In this document: in pieces, positions 1 to 13,964 of the stretch
Layout: each line of letters starts with the position of its first letter
How positions within the stretch are numbered: position 1 is the stretch's first letter
NCBI GenBank assembly: GCA_033026295.1
Contig: CM065184.1
Span: 7,381,501 to 7,445,500, forward strand
Direction: 5' to 3'
Length of the DNA: 64,000 nt
From: Channa striata
Taxonomy: Eukaryota; Chordata; Actinopteri; Anabantiformes; Channidae
Notes under the pieces: generated by a model
The model's input: the letters and a program-made list of their open reading frames with translations, nothing else
What the model was told of the DNA's origin: nothing
Databases searched by the model: none
Program-made: the position numbers and the translations under genes

Positions 1-3000
1 TTAATCTCTGAACTTGATGTCGTAAATTTGCGAATATGAGCATGGTATCTGATGAAAAGGTAAAACCAATGAGTTTTTTCTTGGAGAAAAGACATTAATT
101 TTCACTAAAAGTGTCATCAAATATTTAAAGTTACAAAATGTTATTTTTTTCTGAGCTCCTCATTTACCTCAAAATTCCATTACCACAATTAACATAATTT
201 ATAAAGGAGAAAAGGTGTCTATAATGTGAATAAGTAAAAAAAAACATTGAAAATGATTAAAAACAGCATGTGAGGAATGAATATGTTTATGCTTCAAATA
301 AAAATGGACACATTTTAATGCTTTGTGGACAAACCTGTTAGCTCTCAGGGCTGTCTCAAACAGATCCTTGTACCTCCGTGTCCAAGCAAAGACATTTCTT
401 TGCACTCGACTTTCCCTGGAGCTGCGGCAGCTGCAGGGCTTTTACTATTAAGCGACTTCAGGGCTATTACATATGCAGGGTGTTTGACATAGCCTGGAAC
501 GCAAACTTAATATTCAATAAAAAAAAATTAAAAAAAGGCATGGAGAAATGGACTTAATTATAGCTCTAACAATACATAGCAAATGGTGGCCAGGAGCTGG
601 TGGCTCCTGGTGACATATTTAAAGTGGGATTTCATATTGGAAGAAATGACCAGACTGAATGTAAACACATTGACATTCAGACAATTCTACTGCACCCAAA
701 TGGTATTAATGTCTCTGTATCTCGTCTTCTTATCATTCCTGTCCATCACCATCAAGATTAAACAATGCTCAGAACACTTTGTAAGCCAATTTTCATCACA
801 CAACACCAAACCTATTTAAGCTCTGTCCTTCATTGGCAATTAATAAATTCAGCAACCACTTACTGGTTTGGCTTATTGGTTTGGCATTCTTATAATGTGC
901 TTTAAACAATATGTATACAGAGACACCTTAAGGAGGTCAATCCTTCTCTGCCTCCCATATGAATGTAGAGGCAGCAGAAAAAGCACCAGAAAATGAAAGG
1001 TGTTTGAGAGGATTTTTGCACTTCACAGCTTTAAATTCTCATACATTCAGTATTTTACTCCTAGTAAAACTTCCACATCAAAAATACCTACTTGTGTTTC
1101 TGTAGTGCAAGCAAGTTTTTTGAATCACAGGTCTGTAACATAAAAATAACATCAAGCGATGAGAAGACTGTGACCTGTGAAACAACAGCACAGCCTCCAT
1201 ACTGTACAGCAGATCCATCTTCCACTATAGGCTCTTCAAAAAACACTACTGCGATGCTGGATTTAGATCAGAGCATGTCATCCAACAATTTTTAACACCA
1301 CCATTAACTGCTGATTCTATATGGGGACCAGAAACTAGACTCTCCTGACTGTTATATCCACAGTGAAAATGATTATTAGAGATTTCTTTTTTAAAATAGG
1401 AGATCAGAAATAATCAGTACAAGACCGAAATCTTTTATAGTGACTGAAAAAATGGATTTGTTGAAACAGTTCAGCTTTAGAATTAAAATCAAATTTTAAA
1501 TTTTAGAATTAAAAATGGCCCAATCACTTGTATTGTCTCCTTCAGAAGTGTTTAACAATTATAACATCTATATGAATACTTAGTTTGTTTAAATTTTTTT
1601 GTATTTTATTTTTTAAATGAATTTCAAATTGCTTCCACATACATGCTTATAAACCTGAATTTTCCTGATGACGATAACATTTAATAGTAAAATGTCATCA
1701 TCGTCTTCTTTTTCAAAGCTTATGTATTATATTCTTTTTTTGGCAAGTCATTTCCCAAGTTTAATTACTGAGTTTTTCCATTTTGCACATTCCGAGCTGT
1801 GGACTTGTGGACCACTCCCTTGTGATTTACATAAATCCTGTGACTCACAGATTTCTAAATAAATAAGTTTAAATTTGTTTCAATCTTTCTGGTAGCTTAG
1901 CATTATGATGTGCTCAATTTGTAAATACAAGGATCTAATAAAAAATTACACAACTCTATGTTTAATATATTTTCATTAATTTGTTGGTGTTCACATTTTT
2001 TTAATGTAAAAACCTCCAATCTTTATTTTTTGTGATGTACAAATATTACATCAATTATTTGCCGTTAATTGAGCAAACGGTCTGTAAACTATAATCTGAA
2101 GCTGCTACAAAATACATGATTAAAATGGAGGTTGGAGGTTGTTAAGCTTGTTGCCATAGTGATGAAAGAAACGCAGTCAGAGCAATTGTCATAATCACCA
2201 CACCACACAGTCACTAGGAAAATTTCAGTTAATGGTGTCTTGCATACTGAAGTATGCTGAATGTCAAACTGCATCAGCTTTCAACTTGCTTAAATCATTT
2301 TCTTTGAAGTTGTTACAGCTGAAGCTGCTAATTGTGATGTCTGTCCAGTTCTCAATAGGAATAAGGAAAAATGCACCAATCAAGCACCAAATGGACCATG
2401 AAGGTATATTGCCTGTAGCTGTTATGACCACGATAAAATCTTTTAAGGTGTATTTTTACGTTAAAAGAACCCTGGAGTACTTGTTTCTAATACTTTCACA
2501 TAACTGGGAAACTGCCAAGCTTTAAAATTGCCACCATCAATCAAGAGGTTTTAAAGGATGCAACAAGCAATTTCCAGGATGACTTTTATCAACTTTTCCA
2601 ACATTATTCTCCGTCAGCCCCGTGCAATATCAGGCCATTTTCCCTTCTCACCCACTCCTGTTTCCCTTTGATTCCAACATTGCAGACCAAAAAAAAAAAA
2701 AAAGTCTCTCAGCAGCCTCTCACTTATTCATGTCCACTGTCTTTTAATGTTAACACAGCTCTAACTGAATTTCCTGCTCCCACTGTGAAACAAGTTCATC
2801 TCAGAAGATGAATACGTTAAAAGATCTGGAACAAGAGGTGTTAAGTTATGGCGAGGACTGGGCTATATTTAAGCCTCAGAAGTACGAGTCTCGTCCTAGA
2901 TTTTTTAGATAATGAAAGACTATGGTTGCAATCCCAAATTTTTAAAAACGTAACGTCAAATTCTTGTAGCGAGCCCTATTTTTTATTTTTACCAATGCTG

Positions 3001-4410
3001 AGCAGATTGGGGGGGGGGAGTTTGAAGGGTGATGGGCAGTGGAGAGGAAAAGGAAAGGTGACAATACAGTTACTCTAGTTATGAAACCGAGTGAAGCCTC
3101 TCGGTTTGTCTGCAAACTGACTCTCCCTGTCTCTCAGAGCGCGGCCAAGGTGAGATCAAATCATTTTATCGCAATCATTCAAAGCTCAGCACATCAATAG
3201 ATGTCATATTGCTGGTATGAAACATAAAGTACAGCTCTGACAGCAAAAAGAAACAAAGGTGAAAAAGAAGCCCTGTTTAATAGACGTAGGAAGAAGGTTC
3301 TAAACGGTTATAGGATATATAAGGATACAAGCTCTCTTTCATTTATGTACAATAAACTCATTTACTGGCCAAAGTCAAACACACAGCACACTGCCATCCT
3401 ACTTCGCACTTGGAAAAAATGGGGATTTGCTTTTTTTTTTACCCAGACACCAGAAAGAAAACACATTCAAATCATCACAAGGGATAACCGTGAAAATGTG
3501 TGATTTCTGCAGCAAATGGGATATTTACTCAATTGTTGTTTTTGTCTTGTTTTTCTCAGACAGTCCTCAAATGCCTGTCTGCTCCCAGCCATATCTTCTC
3601 AAAACACAAGGGAGCCCGATACTTACGCAGAACACACTAAAGAGATATGGGATCATTCTTTTTATCCGTGGGTCCAGCAGCTATTTTGACTGAAACTGAC
3701 CCGGTATCTCTGTGCTGATGAATGCTACTATACACTGCAGAAGATCACTAGGCGACAATAACCTCACTATAACCTGGACGGTTGGAAAATATACTGCTCT
3801 GAATGTTTTCAGATGTGCTTTCTTTGCTGCCCTTCTGCGGTGACATCTATTTTTTTGTTGAGGCCGTTAAGTGTACAGCTGACTGATTACTAAAGACAGC
3901 GAGGTTTTTCTCTGTTGAGAGCCCACAAAGCTCTTCCACCTTAAGTTAATGATCTGCTACAGCTGGCCAATCACCGGCAGCCACTGGACTGCGGTTCGAT
4001 ACCTTTTTAAAAGCACTTATAGTTGGTGATTTATCTGTGTACTAGAGTGTAATCGCTGGGTTTCAGCAAAGTAACTAACTTTGCAGTACAGTTAAGATCT
4101 CGATCCAGATTAATATTTGAAGATTTTCATGTTAAAAAACAAGCCAGTTTTGGTTCAAGTGGTTTTTACTTGGTTTTCACAAGCTGAGTGAGGAGCCATC
4201 AGCACCTGCCAGCCTTCCCTGCACACACTGCAAGGATTTAAAATTCTCCTCCGTCATCCGTCCGATGGCAGTCTGACATTACGGCGTTGAAGAAAATGCC
4301 TGTTAGGGCCACGGAGCAGGGTGACAAGTCTAGCCATGAGCCGTCATTATAAGCCAACTGAGTCAGTCTTGAACCCAGATACATTTTCATAAAATAGCAG
4401 TAGCAGTGCC

Positions 4411-4431
4411 TTTTTTTTTTTTTTTTTTTTT
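4411..4431. repeat. T homopolymer (21 nt)
   Basis: Uninterrupted T-run on the plus strand. Confidence 0.95.
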
Positions 4432-5778
4432 GCTTTCCTTCATCCAAATTAGCACACTCTCATCGCAATCATCGGCATTGATTTAAATTGGTCTCAATCA
4501 TCTAAATCAATGATGAGATGCCGCAACTGTATGTTAATTTTCTCTAAAGATTCAAGGAGGCAAAAAATTGCCTCATCCAGCCCACTCAATTTCAGGATTT
4601 TGTCCAATTATTCTCACTTGTCATTTATTGTGAGTGCAGCAAAGAACACCTGCTCAGGGATAAATGGTGTGAGGCGAAAATCTGCCAATGGCCACGCTGA
4701 CAGTGGCGCTGACAGCCCCTCTGGAAGGTGATGACAGGAACACACCAAGTGACAGATATTTGGATGTTTGTCATCTGTGAGGAGCTGACCAGGCACTTTC
4801 ATCTAAGTTCACCGTGTTTTGATGCACCCTTGTCTCTGTCTTCACTTCCTACGATGTATCAGGATGCTACAGAATGGAAGACATACAGCTCAGGTTAAGC
4901 TGGGGAAGAAAAAGTGCAGCGAAAACTGACGTTTTCCAAATGCCTTTTTTGAACTTTGGCTTCAGCGTGTTTGTGGCTCTTTTAAATTATCTGCACAGTT
5001 GAAACTACCGGTGGCGACGCGACTCGCTCCCCTGAGATAGTCGGTTCATTCCACCGCCTCACTCATCCATGCTGGTCATTTGATATTCATAACCGACTAA
5101 TATCATTAGATGGACTGGGCACTGTAATGGTTAACCAAATGAGATATTAACACATTTTAATTGTTTTACTATGTGGAAACCGTTTGCTTTTGCTGTAACG
5201 AGAGGATATTGATCAAGGCAGGCTCCCGGGTTAAACCAGCACTAAAACGATGAAAGAAAAGTGGGTTATCCTCTGGCTGTAGTTGTTTATTTTTGAAAAT
5301 ATTTGGCACAATCTAATGAGACTATGTCACCTTGCCAGTGGCTCGGTTTGCTTCATGATTTCTTTTTTTGTAAATTCTGTAACTGATTTGCAGAGACCTC
5401 CAAATAATAGGTTTATGTAGGTTTAGGAATAATTTTATGATTCCTTATGATAAATAATTATTTTCCCCATTAAAGTAGTCCCAAGCGTCTAGCACCAATT
5501 ACAGTCTAATTGAGCTTCTACGTGATTCTAAAAAAAAACTAAACTGCAGATGAGTTATTTTTTTGTGCTACACATAAGGACTTCAATATAGAAAGGATTA
5601 ATTAAATCTGCTCATAAATGTAAACATTATAGTGTTTTTTAACTTGATAAAACAGCTCCACAGTCTTGTGCAGTGTGGACACACTGACACACCTCAGGCT
5701 GCTGAACCAGCTTCTGAAATTTCCTGTTAGGCAGGAAAACTACTTTTCATAAATCAGAAGGGACAATAAACAAAACAT

Positions 5779-5809
5779 AACAAACAAACAAACAAACAAA
5801 CAAACAAAA
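5779..5809. repeat. (CAAA)n microsatellite
   Basis: Tandem caaa/aaac units, about seven copies. Confidence 0.95.
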
Positions 5810-6904
5810 CCACTCCTTCTCAAGGGCAGCTCATGCCCAGACACGTGGGTATTAATTGCAAACCATCCAAACCTCTTTTGGAATAACTTCCAGAAAGCTC
5901 CAAGGTAACTGGAGATGTGCCGTGTAAAGCTGCTTCCTAATATAAACATCTACTAAAATAGTTAGTTTCAAGAGTTTCCAAAGAGTGTCGGGTATAATCA
6001 TCACTTCTTGTTTCTAAGAGTCATGAGGGGCGCCTTGATCCATACAATTTTCATCTCTATTTCATTATGAATATGTAAACTGCTGCTGTTTCTCTGGTAA
6101 AACACGATCCATAGGGGCCAAGGCAATGTGATGAAGACTTGTGTCAGGCCAATTGAGCTGGAACTGATGGTGCACATAATTAATGGTCTGAAATAGACTG
6201 AAAATTAGTGCTGGGCTTGGATGTTAATTGACTATGATACTTGGGCTGGTGCCTCTCAGCCTCAGGCTCTCACTCTTTTTCCCTGTGCTTTGCTCCATCA
6301 CTGTGTTTCGATTTTTGCTGTGTCCTATTTCTTCCACCCCTTGCGTTGCTTCCTCCCGATTTTGACTCCTACTCAATTCCCCTCTCCCTTTTTTCAATCT
6401 CATTTTCCATGTCTCTTATCCTTTTGTTGTCAGTCTCCTTTACCTTGAAGGTATCTGGGACTTCAAAAACAGAGTGTGAAGCACGCTTCTCATGTTGCAG
6501 CAACCACCTACACCAACTTTGCAGGTCCTGTTTGTCTCTTATGGGACTGAAAAGTCTCTAATGATGTTACGGTAGTAAAATTAATCGGTGCTAGCAGGTT
6601 AACACGCAGGTTAGCTGAAAGAGAGCTGAAAATCCAGAGTCAGTAGTTACCTTGGCATTGTCTGATATCACAGGTTTAGCATAATCTTCCATAATTTATT
6701 TGCCCAAATGGATGACCTGGGCAAATTTGTTGCAAGAATGTGAGAAATCATGTGGACTTTGGAAAATATGCAAAGGAACAAGGTCACAAATAAGCCAGAT
6801 ACAGCATTTTCTTCTATTAATGATTTTTTGCCGTTGATGAACATTTTTCTTTTTAAACATCTTGTAGTTGTAAAATACGAGATCCTACACTTCACATAAT
6901 CGCA

Positions 6905-6912
6905 TGACGTCA
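6905..6912. promoter_or_regulatory. consensus palindromic CRE (TGACGTCA)
   Basis: Exact 8-bp full CRE in intronic sequence. Chance occurrence in 64 kb is plausible; no promoter context is visible. Confidence 0.2.
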
Positions 6913-7408
6913 ACGACTTTTTTATTTGCGCATTATACCACTGATTTTAAACTAACAACCACCGCTGTGTCTCAAGACCCCCATTTTGCTTATGAATGTG
7001 AGCATTTTACCATTGGAAGTTGGCGTGAAATATGAATGCCCTCAGATAACTACGTGTATTATTTGAATTAATAAGACATAATTTATGTGACAGAAACAGT
7101 GCCCACATGGAATTTTACTGCTTTATAGCAGCATTAATGGAATGCAATTAAAAAAAGTGGGGTTTGTAGTTGTGTTTTGCAGCTTTGTATTAGGTGGAGA
7201 CTGGGGACATTTCTTTTTCTGTATTTGTATGATATACACATTCACACATAATGATAAGAGAGCAACTCCAGCCACCCTCGCCACCATGCCCAAACACAAA
7301 ATACAGCTCGGCTGAGGCAGTTTAGTTCTGATAATAGAAAATCAGACACTGCCAAAGCTTCTCGACCATCATTAATCTCCTGCTCCAGCGCCCGGCTCAC
7401 AGGGAGCG

Positions 7409-7570
7409 ACTGGTGATGGAGAGAAAGAGAAGTAGAAGATAGAGCAGAAAGGAGGGACTGGAGTGAATGAGGGAAGTCAATTGGAGAGTAAACGAGGAAG
7501 GAAGATCAAAGGAAGGACAGAAAGATGGAAAAGTTGATTACAGAGAAAAGAGAATGTAAAGAACAGAGTG
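7409..7570. repeat. purine-rich low-complexity stretch
   Basis: Plus strand is strongly G/A biased (gagaaagagaag, gaggaaggaag, aaaggaaggac). It is not a simple tandem repeat and shows no coding signal. Confidence 0.6.
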
Positions 7571-7899
7571 GGTGGACTTAGACGGGGATAAAGAGGAAAA
7601 GAATCCAAAGCAACAGAGCTGGTCTGAAAGGAACCGGCCAAGGTTGGCCTTATCACTCCAAAGATCCCATCATGTTCTGACGTTCGGTTGTCCGCACGCA
7701 GATAACCATCACTGTCACCCCGATAATTCCCCCATTACAAACCATTACTCTCTCAATAGAGCCCTGCGTCCCAGCTGCACGTTGCCTCAGTGATGATCCC
7801 GAGGACGTCACACCGTCATGGCGGTCGTACGTGTGGCTGCACACGAGCATTAGCTCCTACATTACAAAGTGAGATTTTTTTTACGTACCGTCGGTAGCC

Positions 7900-7916
7900 A
7901 CGGCTGAAGCAGCCGT
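7900..7916. other. short perfect hairpin (7-bp stem, 3-base loop)
   Basis: acggctg-aag-cagccgt in a locally GC-rich patch. No T-run follows directly and no RNA family is recognised. Confidence 0.3.
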
Positions 7917-10900
7917 TGGCCGGAACGAGGACGGACTGCCATTGATTTGTTGCGCTGAAGGACGGGCTCAGGTTGGAGGCCTGAGGTTAGGGGTCTGAAG
8001 CTTTGCCGGCTGTCAGGGCTTAAAGGCTGCTGGAGTTCTGAGACAGCTTAGCGTACAGAGGCATTTATCATCAGCAAGGTAACTGGCTTCTCTGAAAGCA
8101 ACTCAGGCGAAAAATGAACAGCTGCCATGGTTGCACTCACAAAGACCCTACCATTCTTCCTGCCTTTCACCGGCCTCAGTTTCCAGCAACAGGAAACAAG
8201 TCAGACATATTGTCATTCAAATAACAACTCACAATGAGCCATATTGCTGTGACTGGAAGTGACATATTGCAATAGAGGAAAACTGCAACTGGAAGGAAAT
8301 GGACATCTGGCATCCTGTGTTTGGACTGTTAAAAAAGCTGCCAAATAAACTGAGTAACCTTATTTACTTTAGCATAATCTGATGCCAAATACGTGGCCTA
8401 TACTAATGGGTTTACTCATCGAGCCGCACATCTATGATAAAACACCAGCAGGGCTCTTCAACGGCTCCTTTAAACACTTAAAGCACTGATTTAAATGCTT
8501 TTCTTTACAATTATTTAATTTACACCAAATCAGTCACTTAGGCAGCTGGTTAAAGTGGCTTCCTTGAAACAGACTGCAGACACACAAAGTGTTTATTCCT
8601 TATAAAAAAAAAAAACGTAATGTCAAACACATAGCTTGAAGAATATTTCATATTTATATCTTTCTTTGTCTTACATAGTTAACACAGTCTATAAAGAGTT
8701 AACAATGCTCTGGGTATTTATCACCTTCAATGTCAGCACACTTGCCTTTTCTTAGCAAAATCACCTCCCTAAATCGCTATGATTTTTCCGTGGCTTCATG
8801 GTTTTCTTTCCTCATACGGTATGTCCAGCTCATGGTTTCCATTTCGCTGTCTCTCCGAAGCTCAAACAGAATGCGGGCCCCGTTTCCCTGTGCCGCGCAG
8901 AGTGCTGGGGAGGGCTGCAGATTAAAACGCCTTCCCCTGGGTGCGCTCACCAGGCTGTTCGGCACTGCTCGCCAGGGAGATTCACTACATACATTCTCTT
9001 TTATGGCCCTTTCCTTATTCATCATAACACAGCTTCAATTTTATTAACTTCTCCAGCCGAGCATACATCTTTGCCCGTGCCATCAGTCTTTTCCCATCTA
9101 TTTCGATCCATAAAGCATCTCTCTCCACCCAGTTCCCCGTGACGCTCATAAGCAAGCGTACACAAGCGCATACTGCTATGCGCTCGCATGTATACATATT
9201 TAACACTAGGGTAGACTGAGTAAATGAACATATTTCTTTAATCCAGACAGATCTTTAGCTTCCTGTTGGGTAGGTGCTGTTCCCCAGCTGTGTCTTGCCT
9301 CCACGTTGTTTCAGGCCCAGCTGGCCTCTTACAGAAAATATGCTGAACATGGAAAACAGATAAAGGGATACTATAGTTGATTTTATGCAAACTAGAAAAG
9401 ACAGACGAGTATTGTGAAGCTAGTAAATCTGGCCACTTGTGAAGTTTTCAAATGTAATAAATAAAGTGCTAATGTATGATTTTAAAGTATACAGTTGCGT
9501 ATGAATCTGACGATAGATAGTTTTTTTCATCCCTTTTCTTTAGGGTATGTCAGCACTAAACCAGACACTGCAAGAGAAGCAAATTTCACTGGTCACAGTT
9601 TTCCTTGCCCGCTGTAAGGTAGCATGGCAGGACCACAGAAGTGCTCTGATGACTTCAGTAGAGCCCACTCACCGTGGCCACACCGTTCGCTAAGAAAAAA
9701 GTGGATGCAACGGATGCAATGAACGCGCCATGAGGATGGCGCGTGGCACGAAGGCCGTCTCAGCGTGAAAAGCTTTGACGGTCGAGCTTTACTCACGTTG
9801 TGTTATAAAAGAGGGAAAAATGGCAGAAAAATAAGTGGAGCGTTTCTCTGAAGTTTTAGTGGGAAAAAATGGACTATGCTCATGCCAGTGATATGTTTAC
9901 TGTGCCGTATGAGATGAAGTGCTTCTGCTATATTTATACTTTGCTGGTTTAGCCACGACGTTCTATTGCAACCTTACAGTAAGACAAGTGGAAAGCCTAT
10001 GTAATGGAAACCTTTGTGTCTATAACTGTACATGACGGCCAAAGAAAACAGAAAAAAAAATGTTTTCTATCAGCAGCATGTTAGTGCTTTATCTGGCACA
10101 TTCAGTCTCTTTCACTACAATAATCTGCCATCGGCCTCCATACAGCTGTACACAAAACACATGAATGCTGTTAATTAATTATTCATGTTTAGAACTTTTT
10201 TTACAGAACTGCTTGTTTTTGTATGTATACAGCTGAACGCATTTAGTAAAATTGGGATGTAGCTACTGTGGTTAAATTGTTAATATAAAGATAGGAACTA
10301 AATATTTCAATGACTGTGTAAGAAAATAATGGTAATAAATAGAATAGTTTAAGAAATACAGGAAAAAACACCAAAAGGTAGTATGATGGAAAACAAACAA
10401 AACGAGAGCTCTGAAGATGGCATAACTAGATGATTTACTTTTTTTAGGAAATGCAAAAGGTATCATCAACAATTTTGAATCAACATTAAAAATAATCAAT
10501 CAGACTCTAGCCCTTATCATTTTACCTGTTGTTGAAATCTCTTCTTTAGTTTTAGTTGCTGTATGATAATGATAATTACTGACTTAATTACTTCTTAAAG
10601 TTCTTTGTTTTGAATACACTATGACAATTTTTATTAGAATTTCCACTTCAGTTCCGTTTAGATGCAATGCAACAGAAACAAATTTGATGATTTTGCTGTA
10701 AGGTGTAACTACTATAAACGTCAGACCAAATATGTGGATGTGATATGAGTATGTGGCGCTAAAGCTGGTTTATTGTGTTTGCAGTGTGTAAATCCTTCCC
10801 TGAAATAACATGATCTTAAATGTCACATTTTGATTTGAATTGCTGTATGCCTGAATTCATTTATGCAAACAGGTAAATGAACTGAGCATGATGTGTTATG

Positions 10901-13900
10901 TTAGTCCAAACAATAGAGAATAACTATTTCAGGCCACAGTCACACTCTAGAGATGGTAAATCTGCCTCTGTGGTCAGACTGAAATATCTAAAATAGTATT
11001 AGACACATGAACATAAGATTTGAACACAGACATCCATGGGCCTCCGTCACCTTGTTTACTGTAAATAAAGTCTCAAAATTGTTCTTATTGTCTGTGGATT
11101 GAAGGCCTTTTATGTTGCCAACACCAAATTCTCAAAATCACTAGAACAATAACTGTTTAAAATTTTCCCATTTTAACTAATTTCTAAAAGTAAGTCTTCC
11201 CTGCACTTCTCATATTAAGTCCTTCCATTCAACTGCTACGCTGTGTGAGTGTCAGTGCTCAGATTCCAAACCATACATGCAAAAACATGAAGCTTGTCTT
11301 TTTGAAAATGCATTACTCAACAAACCGTATCAGTGACCTTCCCATTAGCCTCTGCTGCAATTAGTAAAGAATGCAAAAACTAAAACATACAGACTAAATG
11401 TTAATAAAAACTCTAGCATATTAGCATAGTGATTGTGAGCATGTTTCAACACCTATTAGGATTCAGTTCAATACACTGCTTAGCATTAAGCTAAATGCGC
11501 CGCTGTCCCGACCTACTGAGCCTCTACACAAACATTTCATCTTCAATGAACTATGCTGCTTATCATGTCCCATGTAAATGACATTAAGAAGCAACTCAAG
11601 AGAAACAAAACACACAGAGGATTATATTCTGCTTCTCATTATAGATTCATGAGTTTCCCACAGCTATCTTATTCCCAAAAAGAATTCTACGCAACGACAC
11701 ATTCATCATCAAGGTGCTGTCCAGATCATAATGAGAAATGCTAAAACAGAGAAGAAGCTGTCGTCTTCAGTTGTCCGATTCTCACCATATGCTGTGGCTC
11801 CTGTCGACTACTCGCTGCTTAAGAGAGAGCCAATTTATTTCCCCAGAAGGATGGACCACTTGTGACATTTGGCAATGGAGCATCAGACGTTTCATCCAGC
11901 TGTTCCAGACACAGACACTCACAAAACACTCGTGCAAACTCACCGAGGAGGGGGTGCGGGTTTGCCTAGTCATCCGGAGGCTTTCATTGGCTAAGCAGGC
12001 CGACTTTCAGCCGCCGCATTTTCATTTCGTGTAATGATTTGTGGTGGTCCTGATAGACCCCCCTCCGACCCACCTTTGTTCCGGTGCCAGTGCTCGCTCA
12101 CACATGACACACGCGCAGCCAAAATGCCGCGTTCCAATACCGCACCAATTCTTCAAATACTGTAAATACTTCCAATGTTGCTTTCCTCTGCGCTCTGGTT
12201 GAACGGCTCCCACAATATTTACCGTGCAGCCAGGAATTGTTTTTCATGCTAGTCAAAGCAATGGGCTGTTTTGCCAGAAGCTATTAGGGAATGATCTGTT
12301 TTCAGCGTGGAAACGTGGGCTTCAAGGATGCCGATTCAAATCACAAAGTACATATGAGAGATTTCCAATTCGCAGCATTGTACCGAGAAAGGGCTCGTCT
12401 ACTCAGGGAGAATGAGCCACAATTACTTTCCATTCATTCGGTGCATTGGAAATTGCAGAGCATTTCAGCTGAGGCACTTTTAGTGTTCAGAACAGCACCC
12501 ATCGCCTGCACACATAAAGCTTTTCTTTTATATCTGAACATTTGCTAAGTATTATAGCTTCCTATCATAACTTACATTTCTTGATGGTGATTCAATTGAT
12601 TCAACATTTAAAAAGTATATAGGCGAAACAGGAAAAGTGACATGTCACAATCAGAATCCACGAAGACCCATTACAGACCTGAGAATATCAGCGGGGTTAT
12701 GAAATGACGGCAAAGCGTGAGTAACAAGACAGAACACTTGACTGCATGTGCAAATGTGTACATATACGTTTCCTAGAGAGGACGTTTTCAAGTATGCAGC
12801 ACAAGAGTTGGCATCAGTGTATCAGTGTGTTGTGCTCTGATGGAGGGTCACAGGACTGAATTGAGCACTGGATTTGAAAAGAGGGCTGCATGAATAATAA
12901 AAAGCACGGTCGTGCCAAGCATCCTGCATGCAAGTCTAATAAAACGCTTCCATTAGCAGAGTCACCCAGGTGTAACTTGGCCATGAAGACTGGATATCGA
13001 GGCAGAGGGGAAGCGCTGGAGCCTCGTTATGGTGAGAGCGAATTCAAGCCCACTCTACCAAACATTAATCCATGTGATGGCTCAATAGACTCTTTACGTC
13101 TCTGCGGTTACTGTATTTGTGTCTTTCACAATGTGTAAGAATCAAGGTTAAGAATAACCTTGAGGTTTTCGGTTGGTGGAAGGGTAAAATTTAAACATTA
13201 ATTTGTGATGGTTAAGGTCGGTGTGAGGGGCTGCGTGAATGCAAGAAGACACAACTGTGTGAAAAGCAGAGAAAGAGGCAAAGATGTGTGTGGGCACTTG
13301 ATTTGCACAGACACCTGCATTGTTGTCACCAGGCGCTAAAAGCAGGTCTGCACACATGTGTACTCAGATTTCTATATTAGGACACTGATGTGATGTAATC
13401 GCTTTATCATGTTAATGGAAACTGGATTTAATTCCCTCTCTTTTCCGTTGCTGCACGTTGATTCACCCTCACTTCAGCTTGGAGGGGAAAATTGACGGTA
13501 AATGATTCCTTGCTGGCTGCCCCATATCCAGCCCATAAACACAGATCTTATTTGTAGAGGCGGTAAAATTGTATAATTAAAAACAATAATTCACTACAGG
13601 TCGTTATCACTGCTGCTAATTAAGCTGAGTTGACAGAGCAAGGTGTGTGTGATGGGGTGGCAGTTACTGGAGATATATTGCATTGCAGTCATTACACCGA
13701 CAATCTGGAGGGCATGTAGGAGTCAGTCTTATTTGTATCTACACAGAAAGCTGGTTAATGATTCATAAATGGATGAAAGACAGTCCTGGAAGTACAACTC
13801 CCAAGTTTTCTTTTCTTTTTTGGGGGGGGTTCCCCGAAATGCTGCTGCAATAAAAATCCAAGATACAAGAACCACCAAAACCATGTCCTACATTGAAACT

Positions 13901-13927
13901 GGCTGTAAAAAAAACATCACCTAACAG

Positions 13928-13964
13928 CTCTCTCTCTCTCTCTCTCTCTCTCCCTCTCTCTCTC
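13928..13964. repeat. (TC)n microsatellite
   Basis: CT dinucleotide array with one tccc interruption. Confidence 0.95.

Noticed and set aside
3987..4000. B-box-like ggttcgatacc
   Set aside because: No A box at the right distance and no T-stem pairing; not a tRNA.
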